The notes under the pieces: model-generated
Seen by the model: only the letters and a program-made list of their open reading frames with translations
Told to the model about the DNA's origin: nothing
Databases searched by the model: none
Made by a program: the position numbers and the translations under genes
Shown here: in pieces, positions 22,945-29,684 of the stretch
How the letters are laid out: each line of letters begins with the position of its first letter
How positions within the stretch are numbered: position 1 is the stretch's first letter
Assembly (NCBI GenBank): GCA_015067175.1
Contig: SVMX01000006.1
Span: 62,001 to 126,000 of the forward strand
DNA length: 64,000 nucleotides
From: Oscillospiraceae bacterium
GTDB lineage: Bacteria; Bacillota; Clostridia; Oscillospirales; Ruminococcaceae
Direction of reading: 5' to 3'

Positions 22945-24486
22945 ATGAAAAAAGTAATCGGTATTTTGCTTGTGGCTTTGCTTTGTTGTTGTACCTTTGT
23001 GTCAACGGTTGCGCCTGTTGTATATGCCGAAAACGGTGATTCATTCTTTAATTCACTGACAGATTTTGCACAAGTTTCTGATGATAAGCTTAATGAGCTT
23101 GTAGGCTCTTATGTGGACTTTTATCAAGAGCTCGGAAGCGGTGATATACTCGGTGCATTGACTACGGGTGCAGTAGATATTCCGCTTGAATGGCTCGGCT
23201 TTGCAGGTCAAAGCTTAATCGAAACGGCTGACGCTTGTAACGTTACGGGTGTAAGTTCAAGTACTTTGGTCATGGCTGCGGATAAATTAAAGAATGATTC
23301 CGATTTAATGTATATGGTTTCTGATGTGGGTGAACTTCTGGTGTATGACGGGGTTAATAAGCTTATTCGTCCCGTCGAAGCTACCGACGTCCCGAAGATT
23401 GACGGCTCAACATTCAAAGAGCTTTGCAATGAATATAGTTCAACCTACTGCCCGAAAAACACGAAAGATTTCATATCATGGCGAACAAGGACATTTGACG
23501 AAGCGAATACAAATGCGTTTTTACTCATGTATAGAAATACTTTCTTCTGTAGTGATATATGGCCAGAGGTATATTTGCTTCCGTTCTATACCGATGGCAA
23601 GGAAACGTATTATAGCACTTATCAGTTCCATTTCTATAAAAAAATAGTACAGAATGAAGACGGTACATATACAACGACCTTGTATTGTGATGTTTGGAGC
23701 TTGCTCGATAATACAGAGCCTAAGACATATACAATTGATGATATTTCTAAATATGAATACATTGAAATCAGTCCTTTTATATGGAGTTCGGGTGCGTTAT
23801 CTCTTGATTATTATAGTACGGATTCGGAATATATTACACGTGACAATACAAGCGGAGATATTTTTCATTTTGATTTAATAAATTCTGTTTATCCTGCAGA
23901 GTATTTTTCTACTGATTTAGGTAGCAGCCTTGAGCCTGATGATGTCCCGTTTAGAGTTACCACAGATGACCATGATAGTTCATGTAATTGCAACGGCGGT
24001 CACGATATCGGCTTCTACTGCAATAACAAGCCTATAGAAAAGGATTTTGCATTAGTAGATTTCACAAAGTTTGCTGATGATGATATCGTTACCTTAAAAG
24101 GCGATACCATATATGATTACACAATCACCAATAAAGAGGGCGATATAACAACCATAAACAACTATATCACTAACAATTACACTTACCCTGTGACAGATAC
24201 GGGCGACAGCGGGGAAGAGGACAGCGGAACAAACACGGGCGGTTCTGGTGACGTGAATGTGAATGTTGACGTTAATGTGAATAATACGATAGGCGGCTAT
24301 GGTGATACAAGTGCTTATGAATATGAACAGGCGAATGTTGCCGAAGCTTTGGGACAGATACCCGAAGTAAGTGATGGTTTTATAGGTTTCTTTACTAAGG
24401 TGTTTGACTGGCTTCCGCCGCCTATTTTCGGACTTATAGTCGGCGGTCTTGGTTTGGCTATAGTTCTACGCATTGCGGGGCGGTGA
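22945..24486 (+). CDS. pIII-like minor coat / adsorption (tip) protein
   Basis: A 513-aa secreted, membrane-anchored protein. It has a signal peptide (residues 1-28, ending PVVYA), a long extracellular region with an aromatic, Asp-rich middle part and a CNCNGGHDIGFYC cysteine cluster near residue 350, then a low-complexity linker rich in Gly, Asp, Asn and Val (about 415-450, e.g. VNVNVDVNVNNTIGG), and a final helix PPPIFGLIVGGLGLAIVL with a short basic tail. This is the architecture of filamentous-phage receptor-binding proteins. No known N-domain fold was recognised, so the receptor is unknown. Confidence 0.75.
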   Translation: MKKVIGILLVALLCCCTFVSTVAPVVYAENGDSFFNSLTDFAQVSDDKLNELVGSYVDFYQELGSGDILGALTTGAVDIPLEWLGFAGQSLIETADACNVTGVSSSTLVMAADKLKNDSDLMYMVSDVGELLVYDGVNKLIRPVEATDVPKIDGSTFKELCNEYSSTYCPKNTKDFISWRTRTFDEANTNAFLLMYRNTFFCSDIWPEVYLLPFYTDGKETYYSTYQFHFYKKIVQNEDGTYTTTLYCDVWSLLDNTEPKTYTIDDISKYEYIEISPFIWSSGALSLDYYSTDSEYITRDNTSGDIFHFDLINSVYPAEYFSTDLGSSLEPDDVPFRVTTDDHDSSCNCNGGHDIGFYCNNKPIEKDFALVDFTKFADDDIVTLKGDTIYDYTITNKEGDITTINNYITNNYTYPVTDTGDSGEEDSGTNTGGSGDVNVNVDVNVNNTIGGYGDTSAYEYEQANVAEALGQIPEVSDGFIGFFTKVFDWLPPPIFGLIVGGLGLAIVLRIAGR

Positions 24487-24490
24487 TGAT

Positions 24491-24664
24491 ATGGGCTTTT
24501 GGGATTTTCTATCTTTTCTTTGGAATAGCGCTTGTGATTTTATGAGCCTTGAAATAACAATTTTTGGCGAGGGCGCGATATTTACTTTGTGGGAGTTCGC
24601 GCTCGGCTCTGCAATTTTTCTGCTTGTGATGTATGTGGTCATGCGTATAATTACGGGAGATTGA
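24491..24664 (+). CDS. 57-aa membrane protein, candidate minor coat/assembly protein
   Basis: Begins MGFWDFLSFLWNSACDFMSLEI and continues into one transmembrane helix (about residues 33-53, LWEFALGSAIFLLVMYVVM). GCGGTGATGAT gives only a weak ribosome-binding site; the gene starts 4 bases after the tip-protein stop, so coupling is likely. The start at 24491 is preferred to a frame beginning inside the upstream gene. Its place after the tip protein fits a pVI-like anchor role, by analogy only. Confidence 0.6.
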   Translation: MGFWDFLSFLWNSACDFMSLEITIFGEGAIFTLWEFALGSAIFLLVMYVVMRIITGD

Positions 24665-24675
24665 GAGGTTTTGAC

Positions 24676-25089
24676 ATGGGTTTTCTTGATTTTCTTACAG
24701 CCCTTAAATGGACGGCTGAGGGTATCGAGTGGATAACTTCAATTGGCGAAGATGGCAATACAATTTTAACTTACGGAGAAGATACAGACGGTGACGGTGT
24801 ACCCGATACCGATGTTTTAGAATATATACTACCTCAGACAGAAACGACCGTTGAGAAGTCTATAATCATAATGTCCGCTGATGGGACAATGACGGTATAT
24901 GACGAGGGCGGCAATATTACTGCTGAGGATTGCGATACAGCTTATTCGCTGTGGGTGTCTGAAAATGGCATTATGGAAAAAAGTCTTGACAATTATTCGG
25001 TAACAGAGGGTTTGTTGTTGTGTGTGCTTCTGATGGGCGCTTTCTATTTTATAAAGTCGCTTTTCAGAAAGAAAGATATATACAGGTGA
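24676..25089 (+). CDS. Membrane protein with a calcium-binding-like DTDGDGVPDTD loop
   Basis: A 137-aa protein whose first residues (MGFLDFLTALKW) resemble the start of the preceding 57-aa protein. A loop near residue 36 (DTDGDGVPDTD) has the aspartate spacing of EF-hand or thrombospondin type 3 calcium sites. A C-terminal helix (about residues 111-129, LLLCVLLMGAFYFI) and basic tail (KSLFRKKD) anchor it with the acidic part outside. It may be a virion-end or assembly component; the family is not recognised. Confidence 0.55.
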   Translation: MGFLDFLTALKWTAEGIEWITSIGEDGNTILTYGEDTDGDGVPDTDVLEYILPQTETTVEKSIIIMSADGTMTVYDEGGNITAEDCDTAYSLWVSENGIMEKSLDNYSVTEGLLLCVLLMGAFYFIKSLFRKKDIYR

Positions 25090-25093
25090 TAAT

Positions 25094-25264
25094 ATGGAGT
25101 TCTTTTTCTTTCCTACAGATTATCAGAAATTTTCAATGTTTATTGAATGGGTGTTCAATAAGGCTTTGGATATAGTGTTTTTGGTATGGATAATGAACTA
25201 TTTATTTAGCACTTTACAGCGCATTACAAGGTGCTTGTCACATAATGGGGGTAGAATGCTATGA
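25094..25264 (+). CDS. 56-aa membrane peptide
   Basis: Begins MEFFFFPTDYQKFSMFIEW with a hydrophobic helix around residues 20-40 (FNKALDIVFLVWIMNYLF) and a basic end (RITRCLSHNGGRML). AGGTGATAAT precedes the ATG, and the stop overlaps the next start (ATGA at 25261-25264). This tight overlap with genes on both sides supports it as coding despite its size. It is one of a chain of small membrane proteins between the tip protein and Zot. Confidence 0.55.
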   Translation: MEFFFFPTDYQKFSMFIEWVFNKALDIVFLVWIMNYLFSTLQRITRCLSHNGGRML

Positions 25265-25425
25265 GTGGTATATTAACGCTTGGTAAGTGGCTTAATGAGG
25301 GTGCAAGCTTCGGTGTTCTTATCAGTGCAATATCTCAATCGGTTTTACCTTGGGTGTTCTGCCTGTGGGTTGCTAAGTGGCTTTACGATATACTGATTGA
25401 TATGGGAAACGGGGGTAGAAAGTAA
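25261..25425 (+). CDS. 54-aa membrane peptide
   Basis: Begins MSGILTLGKWLNEGASFG; the helix covers about residues 17-44 (VLISAISQSVLPWVFCLWVAKW) and the tail is MGNGGRK. The start overlaps the preceding stop and the stop overlaps the Zot start (TAATG at 25423-25427). GGGGGTAG lies before the start. Its role is unknown; the position directly before Zot recalls the small membrane proteins used in inovirus assembly. Confidence 0.55.
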   Translation: MSGILTLGKWLNEGASFGVLISAISQSVLPWVFCLWVAKWLYDILIDMGNGGRK

Positions 25426-26243
25426 TGGAGGGTCTAAGCTTATTTTTTAGGCGTTTGTTTAAGTTTCCGAAGTTTCTTATGCTCTTTATCCGTGATCTAT
25501 ATGACTATCTGAAAAATCATAGATGGCAGAAGTTTGAGGGTTGGGGCTTACATATTTATTGCGGAAAATTCGGCGCGGGAAAAACCTGCACAATGGTGAG
25601 GGATTGTTATAATCTGTGTTGTAAGTATAAAGGTCTTACGGTCATAACGAATCTTAAATTGAACAATTTCCCCGAAGATACAACAATACTTCCTCTTAAC
25701 AGTATCGAGGACATTCTTAACGCTCCCGATAACACAATAGTCCTTGTTGACGAAATAGGTACGATATTCAATAGCCGCGATTTTATGGGAAAGAAAGAGG
25801 GCTGTTTGCCTAAAATCCTGTTTCAGCATTTATGCCAGTGCAGACATCGTTTCATGATGATAATGGGAACTGTACAGCGTTGGGGCTTCTTGGATAAACA
25901 GCTTAGAGATATCACAAGTGATGTGACTTTGTGTTCAACGTTTCCTGCGCACCCGTTTAGTCGCATGGTGACTAATTGTTGCTATGATGCAGAGGAATAT
26001 GACTTGTTTTATCAATCGCCTATGCGCCCGCTTATTGCAATTAGCCTAGAGGTTTGGCTTCAAACGGATTTCATGCGCGGCTTGTATGATACCAAAGAAA
26101 TGGTGAATACAATGCTTACTCAACAATATGTGTCTGACGAAGAGATTAACCGCAACCGTGCTTTTGATAGTATAGGAATACCTATTACATCAATGGATAA
26201 AAGGGAAGAGCGTAAGCTCAGAAAACAGGTACATCACCGCTAA
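25425..26243 (+). CDS. zot: Zot/pI-like filamentous phage assembly ATPase
   Basis: A 272-aa P-loop protein. Walker A is CGKFGAGKTCT (about residues 46-56) and Walker B is NTIVLVDEIGT (about 103-113), followed by the CQCRHRF and GTVQRWGFLDKQLRD stretches typical of the Zot N-terminal domain. The hydrophobic N-terminus (LFKFPKFLMLFI) may contact the membrane. Zot/pI drives virion extrusion through the cytoplasmic membrane and is the hallmark gene of inoviruses. It lacks the long periplasmic C-domain found in diderm phages, which fits a host without an outer membrane. Confidence 0.88.
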   Translation: MEGLSLFFRRLFKFPKFLMLFIRDLYDYLKNHRWQKFEGWGLHIYCGKFGAGKTCTMVRDCYNLCCKYKGLTVITNLKLNNFPEDTTILPLNSIEDILNAPDNTIVLVDEIGTIFNSRDFMGKKEGCLPKILFQHLCQCRHRFMMIMGTVQRWGFLDKQLRDITSDVTLCSTFPAHPFSRMVTNCCYDAEEYDLFYQSPMRPLIAISLEVWLQTDFMRGLYDTKEMVNTMLTQQYVSDEEINRNRAFDSIGIPITSMDKREERKLRKQVHHR

Positions 26244-26244
26244 A

Positions 26245-26262
26245 TTGAAACTTAACTTTCAA
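26245..26262 (+). repeat. Module-boundary repeat copy 6 (TTGAAACTTAACTTTCAA)
   Basis: Exact consensus copy directly after the Zot stop codon and before the replication gene. Confidence 0.85.
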
Positions 26263-26286
26263 AAAAATCATAAAGGACTGATATAA

Positions 26287-27573
26287 ATGGAGAGCTCGCT
26301 CGACTGGCTCACACTTACCTTAACACCCGAAAACAAAGCAATACCATCAGAGGAGAATCACGCTAGAGCGTTGGATATTTTGCGTGATACTCTGCTTTTG
26401 GACGAACTGTTTACAATGCTTGAATTTAAGGGTGTGGCGCGTTTCTACGGTGTACGTCTTGAGTATGACGATGTAAATATTAAGATAGCAGACCCCGAAA
26501 AGTTTAATAGCCAGGGTTTGTGTATTGAGCTTTCAAGCAATGGCTTGAAATATTTCACGGAGTACCTTGCGACTTACGGTTTAACGCTTCGCTTGTGGTG
26601 CGCTCGTTTTCGCGCGTTATGCACTGAGGGTTGGATAACTAAGTGCACACGTTATGACTTCGCTATGGACGATATTTGTCATGATGACGATGTTCCAAAG
26701 CTTACAATGAAACGCGTGCTTAATTGCATTTGTGACGATGAGGTTGTTTGTTCCGCGCGTACATATTCGGACGATTGCAAGAATTATATAAGCTTTAAGC
26801 GCAATTACAAACGCAGAAACGGTAAAGGACTTTGGGGTACTACTGTCTATTTAGGACAGCGTGAATCGGGGCTTATAGTACGCTTTTATGATAAGAAGAT
26901 AGAGCAGGAGCAAAAAGGGAAGACCCTGCCCGAAAATTTAAAGTCGTGGGTACGCTGTGAATTTGAATTTCATAATGAAAAGGCTACAGCTTGCTTCAAT
27001 GCTTTCATAGATCTGCCGCCCGAAGATTTTAAAAAATATATGTGCGGTGTCTGCAATGGTTCTGTGCGGTTTGTATATAGAACTGTTACTAATGTGAGCC
27101 GTTGCCCTGTCAAGCGTTGGTGGCGCGAGTTTCTAAACGGTTGTACTGACCGCTTTCGTTTGCCTAAGCGCAAGCCTATCCGTACAGCGTTAGCACGATG
27201 TGAACGCGGTATAAGACAGTATACAAGAAAATTTTATACATTGCTTCTACAATTAGGCTCTGAGGGCTTTTTGAAAATGATAATGGCTTTTGGTGTTGAA
27301 TTGGCACAAAAAGGAAAAGAGGTTATTGACCCCGAACTTGTGAATAATCTGCGTGAGCATAAACGCGATTATGAGGAAATAGACGGCTTCAAGTGGTATG
27401 ATTATACTACCGAAGTAAGTAATTTAAGGTCTGTTATAGCTCTTGATAAATACGAATACAACTGGAATCTGCGGCGCTTAGAGAATAGCGGCGAGGACGG
27501 GCGACAGTATTTGATATCTGAGCTTGCGGACGTGTATAGACCTTATAAAGTGCGCGGATATGGCGCGTGCTGA
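26287..27573 (+). CDS. rep: Rolling-circle replication initiator, Rep_trans family
   Basis: A 428-aa protein matching the replication initiation factor family (Rep_trans type). Signature stretches are TRYDFAMDDI (R-x-D-x-x-x-D, about residues 120-129), WGTTVYLGQRESGLIVRFYDKKIEQ in two pieces (near 184-208) and WVRCEFEFHN (near 221-230). These proteins nick the double-strand origin with a tyrosine and start rolling-circle synthesis, as pII does in Ff. AAAGGACTGATAT lies before the start. The target nick site is probably in the hairpin region at 18.5-18.9 kb. Confidence 0.82.
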   Translation: MESSLDWLTLTLTPENKAIPSEENHARALDILRDTLLLDELFTMLEFKGVARFYGVRLEYDDVNIKIADPEKFNSQGLCIELSSNGLKYFTEYLATYGLTLRLWCARFRALCTEGWITKCTRYDFAMDDICHDDDVPKLTMKRVLNCICDDEVVCSARTYSDDCKNYISFKRNYKRRNGKGLWGTTVYLGQRESGLIVRFYDKKIEQEQKGKTLPENLKSWVRCEFEFHNEKATACFNAFIDLPPEDFKKYMCGVCNGSVRFVYRTVTNVSRCPVKRWWREFLNGCTDRFRLPKRKPIRTALARCERGIRQYTRKFYTLLLQLGSEGFLKMIMAFGVELAQKGKEVIDPELVNNLREHKRDYEEIDGFKWYDYTTEVSNLRSVIALDKYEYNWNLRRLENSGEDGRQYLISELADVYRPYKVRGYGAC

Positions 27574-27586
27574 TGGGTGTGTGTAT

Positions 27587-28039
27587 ATGATAACTGGAAA
27601 AATCAATCCCGTATGCTATAAATGCATTTGTCGTGCTTGTGGTCAAGCAACGTGTCCCCATCGGGATTATAAGTATAAACGCTGCTTCGGTGTCTGCATG
27701 AGAAAAAAGGAATACCGTCCTATACTCGATTGTAAGAATTTTTATTTGAAATGCTTCCCGAAGTATAAAATTAGGAGAGTGTACAAGCGCCCTCAGCTTC
27801 GCTATGTCGATAAGACAAATGCGGACGATATCCGCGTTATGCTTTCCGAAATACTGCGCTTGCTTCGCCCGGAGAGCGCGGCGGCTAACGCTGATATTAA
27901 TTGCATAAAGCATGAATGTATTTGCGTAAAGTGTCCGCTTTCTGATAAGTGCATGGAGCGTTGCGGCTTGTGTAAGGACTATAAGGGTCAAAATCCCGTG
28001 CGGCTCTGTGCGCGGCGTGCACAGTTTTTAAGGGGGTGA
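27587..28039 (+). CDS. Cysteine-rich zinc-finger-like phage protein
   Basis: A 150-aa basic protein with about 16 cysteines. An N-terminal cluster (CYKCICRACGQATCPH) and a C-terminal one (CIKHECICVKCPLSDKC, then CGLCKDY) look like zinc-binding modules. Start choice is open: ATG at 27587 gives 150 aa, ATG at 27560 gives 159 aa and overlaps the end of rep; neither has a strong ribosome-binding site. It probably binds nucleic acid or metal; no family was recognised. Confidence 0.6.
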   Translation: MITGKINPVCYKCICRACGQATCPHRDYKYKRCFGVCMRKKEYRPILDCKNFYLKCFPKYKIRRVYKRPQLRYVDKTNADDIRVMLSEILRLLRPESAAANADINCIKHECICVKCPLSDKCMERCGLCKDYKGQNPVRLCARRAQFLRG

Positions 28040-28043
28040 TTTA

Positions 28044-28298
28044 GTGCTTTTTAAGAGGAAGTTCATCATGAAAATTCTTAACGAGGGCGGTTATTTTGTG
28101 GTTGTTTGCCCTAAAGTGCCGCGCTGTTGTTCTGAATTCATAGATGTATATTTATTTGATCGTCAAGGCTATTTTGTTATGAAAGTAAGTAGAAAGTTCT
28201 TCGAAAAAACGTGGGTTGTTAGCAAAGTCGTCTTTGAACGTTTGACTACAGTCGCTGAATTTGGCATGATATGCTTTTACTATTATATAAAGGAGTGA
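28044..28298 (+). CDS. Hypothetical 84-aa phage protein (GTG start)
   Basis: An 84-aa basic, beta-rich protein starting with GTG, preceded by AAGGGGGTGATTTA, a good ribosome-binding site. An in-frame ATG eight codons later is a weaker alternative. Features include a CCSEF pair and aromatic strands (GYFVVVC, GYFVMKVSRKFF). It is part of a tight chain of genes after rep. No family was recognised and no membrane segment is clear. Confidence 0.55.
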   Translation: MLFKRKFIMKILNEGGYFVVVCPKVPRCCSEFIDVYLFDRQGYFVMKVSRKFFEKTWVVSKVVFERLTTVAEFGMICFYYYIKE

Positions 28299-28300
28299 TA

Positions 28301-28441
28301 ATGATGGATTGCAGTAACTGTATATTTCATTGTAAAAATATGTTAGGTATCGACTTTTGTGATGTCAGCGATAGCTACATAGAAGATACAAAGGAATGGG
28401 CGGAAAAATGCCCGTTTTATCATGATGATAGCAAGGAGTGA
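28301..28441 (+). CDS. 46-aa cysteine-rich peptide
   Basis: Starts ATGATG after AAAGGAGTG; the sequence begins MMDCSNCIFHCKNML and continues IDFCDV and WAEKCPFYHDD. Five cysteines in an otherwise acidic peptide suggest a small metal-binding knuckle. The good ribosome-binding site and tight spacing support translation. It resembles the 80-aa Cys-rich protein of the left arm in style but not clearly in sequence. Confidence 0.5.
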   Translation: MMDCSNCIFHCKNMLGIDFCDVSDSYIEDTKEWAEKCPFYHDDSKE

Positions 28442-28445
28442 TATT

Positions 28446-28535
28446 GTGCGTTTCATCGGTCATATATTGTGTGGCTTGGGTCGCGGCATTGGTTACGGTC
28501 TGAGCCGTGTAATAATGTCAATATTTAGAAAATAG
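28446..28535 (+). CDS. 29-aa glycine-rich amphipathic peptide (GTG start)
   Basis: Frame begins GTG at 28446 after AAGGAGTGATATT and reads MRFIGHILCGLGRGIGYG followed by LSRVIMSIFRK. It is hydrophobic with basic ends, similar in size to inovirus end-cap proteins. The stop codon (28533-28535) overlaps the first two bases of the right 75-bp repeat, so the last phage gene ends exactly where the repeat starts. Coding status is inferred from the ribosome-binding site and spacing. Confidence 0.4.
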   Translation: MRFIGHILCGLGRGIGYGLSRVIMSIFRK

Positions 28536-28608
28536 CTTGTAAAAACGGCGCGTATGATGTATAATAACGAATAGGGAATAAATAACAGCTAATTTCGTAA
28601 AATAAAAA
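28534..28608 (+). repeat. Right 75-bp direct repeat (attR half)
   Basis: Identical to 16054-16128, offset 12,480 bases. This copy supplies the promoter now used by the xer gene. Confidence 0.95.
28537..28565 (+). promoter_or_regulatory. sigma-A promoter of the xer gene, inside the repeat
   Basis: TTGTAA (28537-28542), 17-base spacer, TATAAT (28560-28565). The same promoter is present in the left copy. Confidence 0.85.
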
Positions 28609-28619
28609 TTTTACGAAAT
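28592..28619 (+). other. dif-like Xer recombination site (attR)
   Basis: A perfect 11-6-11 site: arm ATTTCGTAAAA (28592-28602), centre TAAAAA (28603-28608), arm TTTTACGAAAT (28609-28619), the arms being exact reverse complements. The left arm agrees at 9 of 11 positions with the general bacterial dif left-arm consensus. It lies in the xer leader, 15 bases before the start codon. Confidence 0.8.
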
Positions 28620-28634
28620 AGAGAGGAGGCATAA

Positions 28635-29684
28635 ATGCCTAAAAAGCATAATTACGACAATGCGCCGCAATTGCTTAGAGATTTTATTATATATTTGCAG
28701 CTTGTAAAAAATCGTTCTGAGTTAACTGTACTGAACTATTATACTGATCTGCGTTCATTTCTGCGATTTTACAAGATAAAACTCGGTCGTGCTTCGTCTG
28801 ATCCAGATGAGTTCTCAAAGATTGATATAATCGATATCACTGAAGCTGAGATCAAAGCTGTTGATCTGATGCTTGTACAGGAATTTCTTATATTTGAAAA
28901 GACAGAGAAATCCAACGAACACAAGGCTCGTTATCGTAAGGCTGTGGCACTCAGACAGTTCTTTAAATTCCTTACAAACAACAAAGGTCTGTTTGAAGTT
29001 AATCCTATGACTAATCTCGAGCTACCATCTCCGAAGCCTGCGCTGCCTAAATATCTCACGCTCGAACAATCGCTCGAAATGCTTACAAATATAGATACGC
29101 CTGATCAGAAGCGCGATTACTGTATAGTAGTGTTCTTTCTGAACTGTGGTATGCGATTAAGTGAGTTAGTTGGCATAAATATCAGCGATATCAGAGCTAC
29201 GCATGACGCAAATGGTAATGAACTTTACTCGCTTAAAGTGCTCGGTAAAGGCAGTAAAGAACGCATTGTGTATTTAAATAATGCTTGTGTAAACGCTTAC
29301 ATGGATTACATTGATCCAAGTATAACCGACGAAGAAACTCGCCAAAAGAACGGAAATCGCCCACTAAATGCTAAGGAGGACGCATTGTTCTTAAGCCGCC
29401 GCGGTACGAGGATATCAAACCGACGCGTTCAGCAGATAGTTGAACAGTGTTTCAAGAGCTGCGGGCTTGATAATATGGGGCTTTCCGTTCATAAATTGCG
29501 TCATACTGCGGCTACGCTCATGTATCAGAACGGCGTTGATGTGCGTGTTTTAAAGGACGTTCTGGGTCATGAAAATCTTAATACAACTCAGATATACACA
29601 CACGTTTCCAACGCACAGATGCAGAGCGCTATGCAGAACAATCCACTCAGTAATGTGACTAATAAAAAGAAAAAGGAGCAATGA
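28635..29684 (+). CDS. xer: Xer-type tyrosine recombinase
   Basis: A 349-aa tyrosine recombinase. The N-terminal SAM-like core-binding domain covers about residues 8-130; the catalytic residues are R in NCGMRLSEL (about 176), K in LGKGSKER (about 202), H-x-L-R in VHKLRHTAA (about 290), H in LGHENLNTT (about 316) and the nucleophile Y in TQIYTHV (about 325). GAGAGGAGG precedes the ATG. It lies outside the prophage boundaries and next to a dif-like site, as in the XerS/difSL arrangement of streptococci, so it is read as the host chromosome-dimer resolvase rather than a phage integrase. Confidence 0.85.
   Translation: MPKKHNYDNAPQLLRDFIIYLQLVKNRSELTVLNYYTDLRSFLRFYKIKLGRASSDPDEFSKIDIIDITEAEIKAVDLMLVQEFLIFEKTEKSNEHKARYRKAVALRQFFKFLTNNKGLFEVNPMTNLELPSPKPALPKYLTLEQSLEMLTNIDTPDQKRDYCIVVFFLNCGMRLSELVGINISDIRATHDANGNELYSLKVLGKGSKERIVYLNNACVNAYMDYIDPSITDEETRQKNGNRPLNAKEDALFLSRRGTRISNRRVQQIVEQCFKSCGLDNMGLSVHKLRHTAATLMYQNGVDVRVLKDVLGHENLNTTQIYTHVSNAQMQSAMQNNPLSNVTNKKKKEQ

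Larger units (their letters stand above)
16129..28608. mobile_element. Integrated filamentous phage (inovirus) prophage, 12,480 bp
   Basis: The element is bounded by the 75-bp direct repeats. Content is that of an inovirus: Rep_trans rolling-circle initiator, candidate ssDNA-binding protein, small acidic/hydrophobic/basic major coat protein, secreted tip protein with a Gly/Asn-rich linker and C-terminal anchor, several one-helix peptides, and a Zot/pI ATPase. The order coat, small proteins, tip protein, small membrane proteins, Zot follows the Ff order in outline. No secretin and no phage integrase were found inside the boundaries. The leftward genes at 16.2-20.3 kb are accessory and regulatory. 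Confidence 0.92.

Noticed and set aside
28635-29684. Reading the tyrosine recombinase as the phage integrase
   Set aside because: The gene lies outside the right repeat, next to a symmetric dif-like site, and its promoter is part of the duplicated sequence; a host Xer explains this better. It is not excluded that some related phages carry it.
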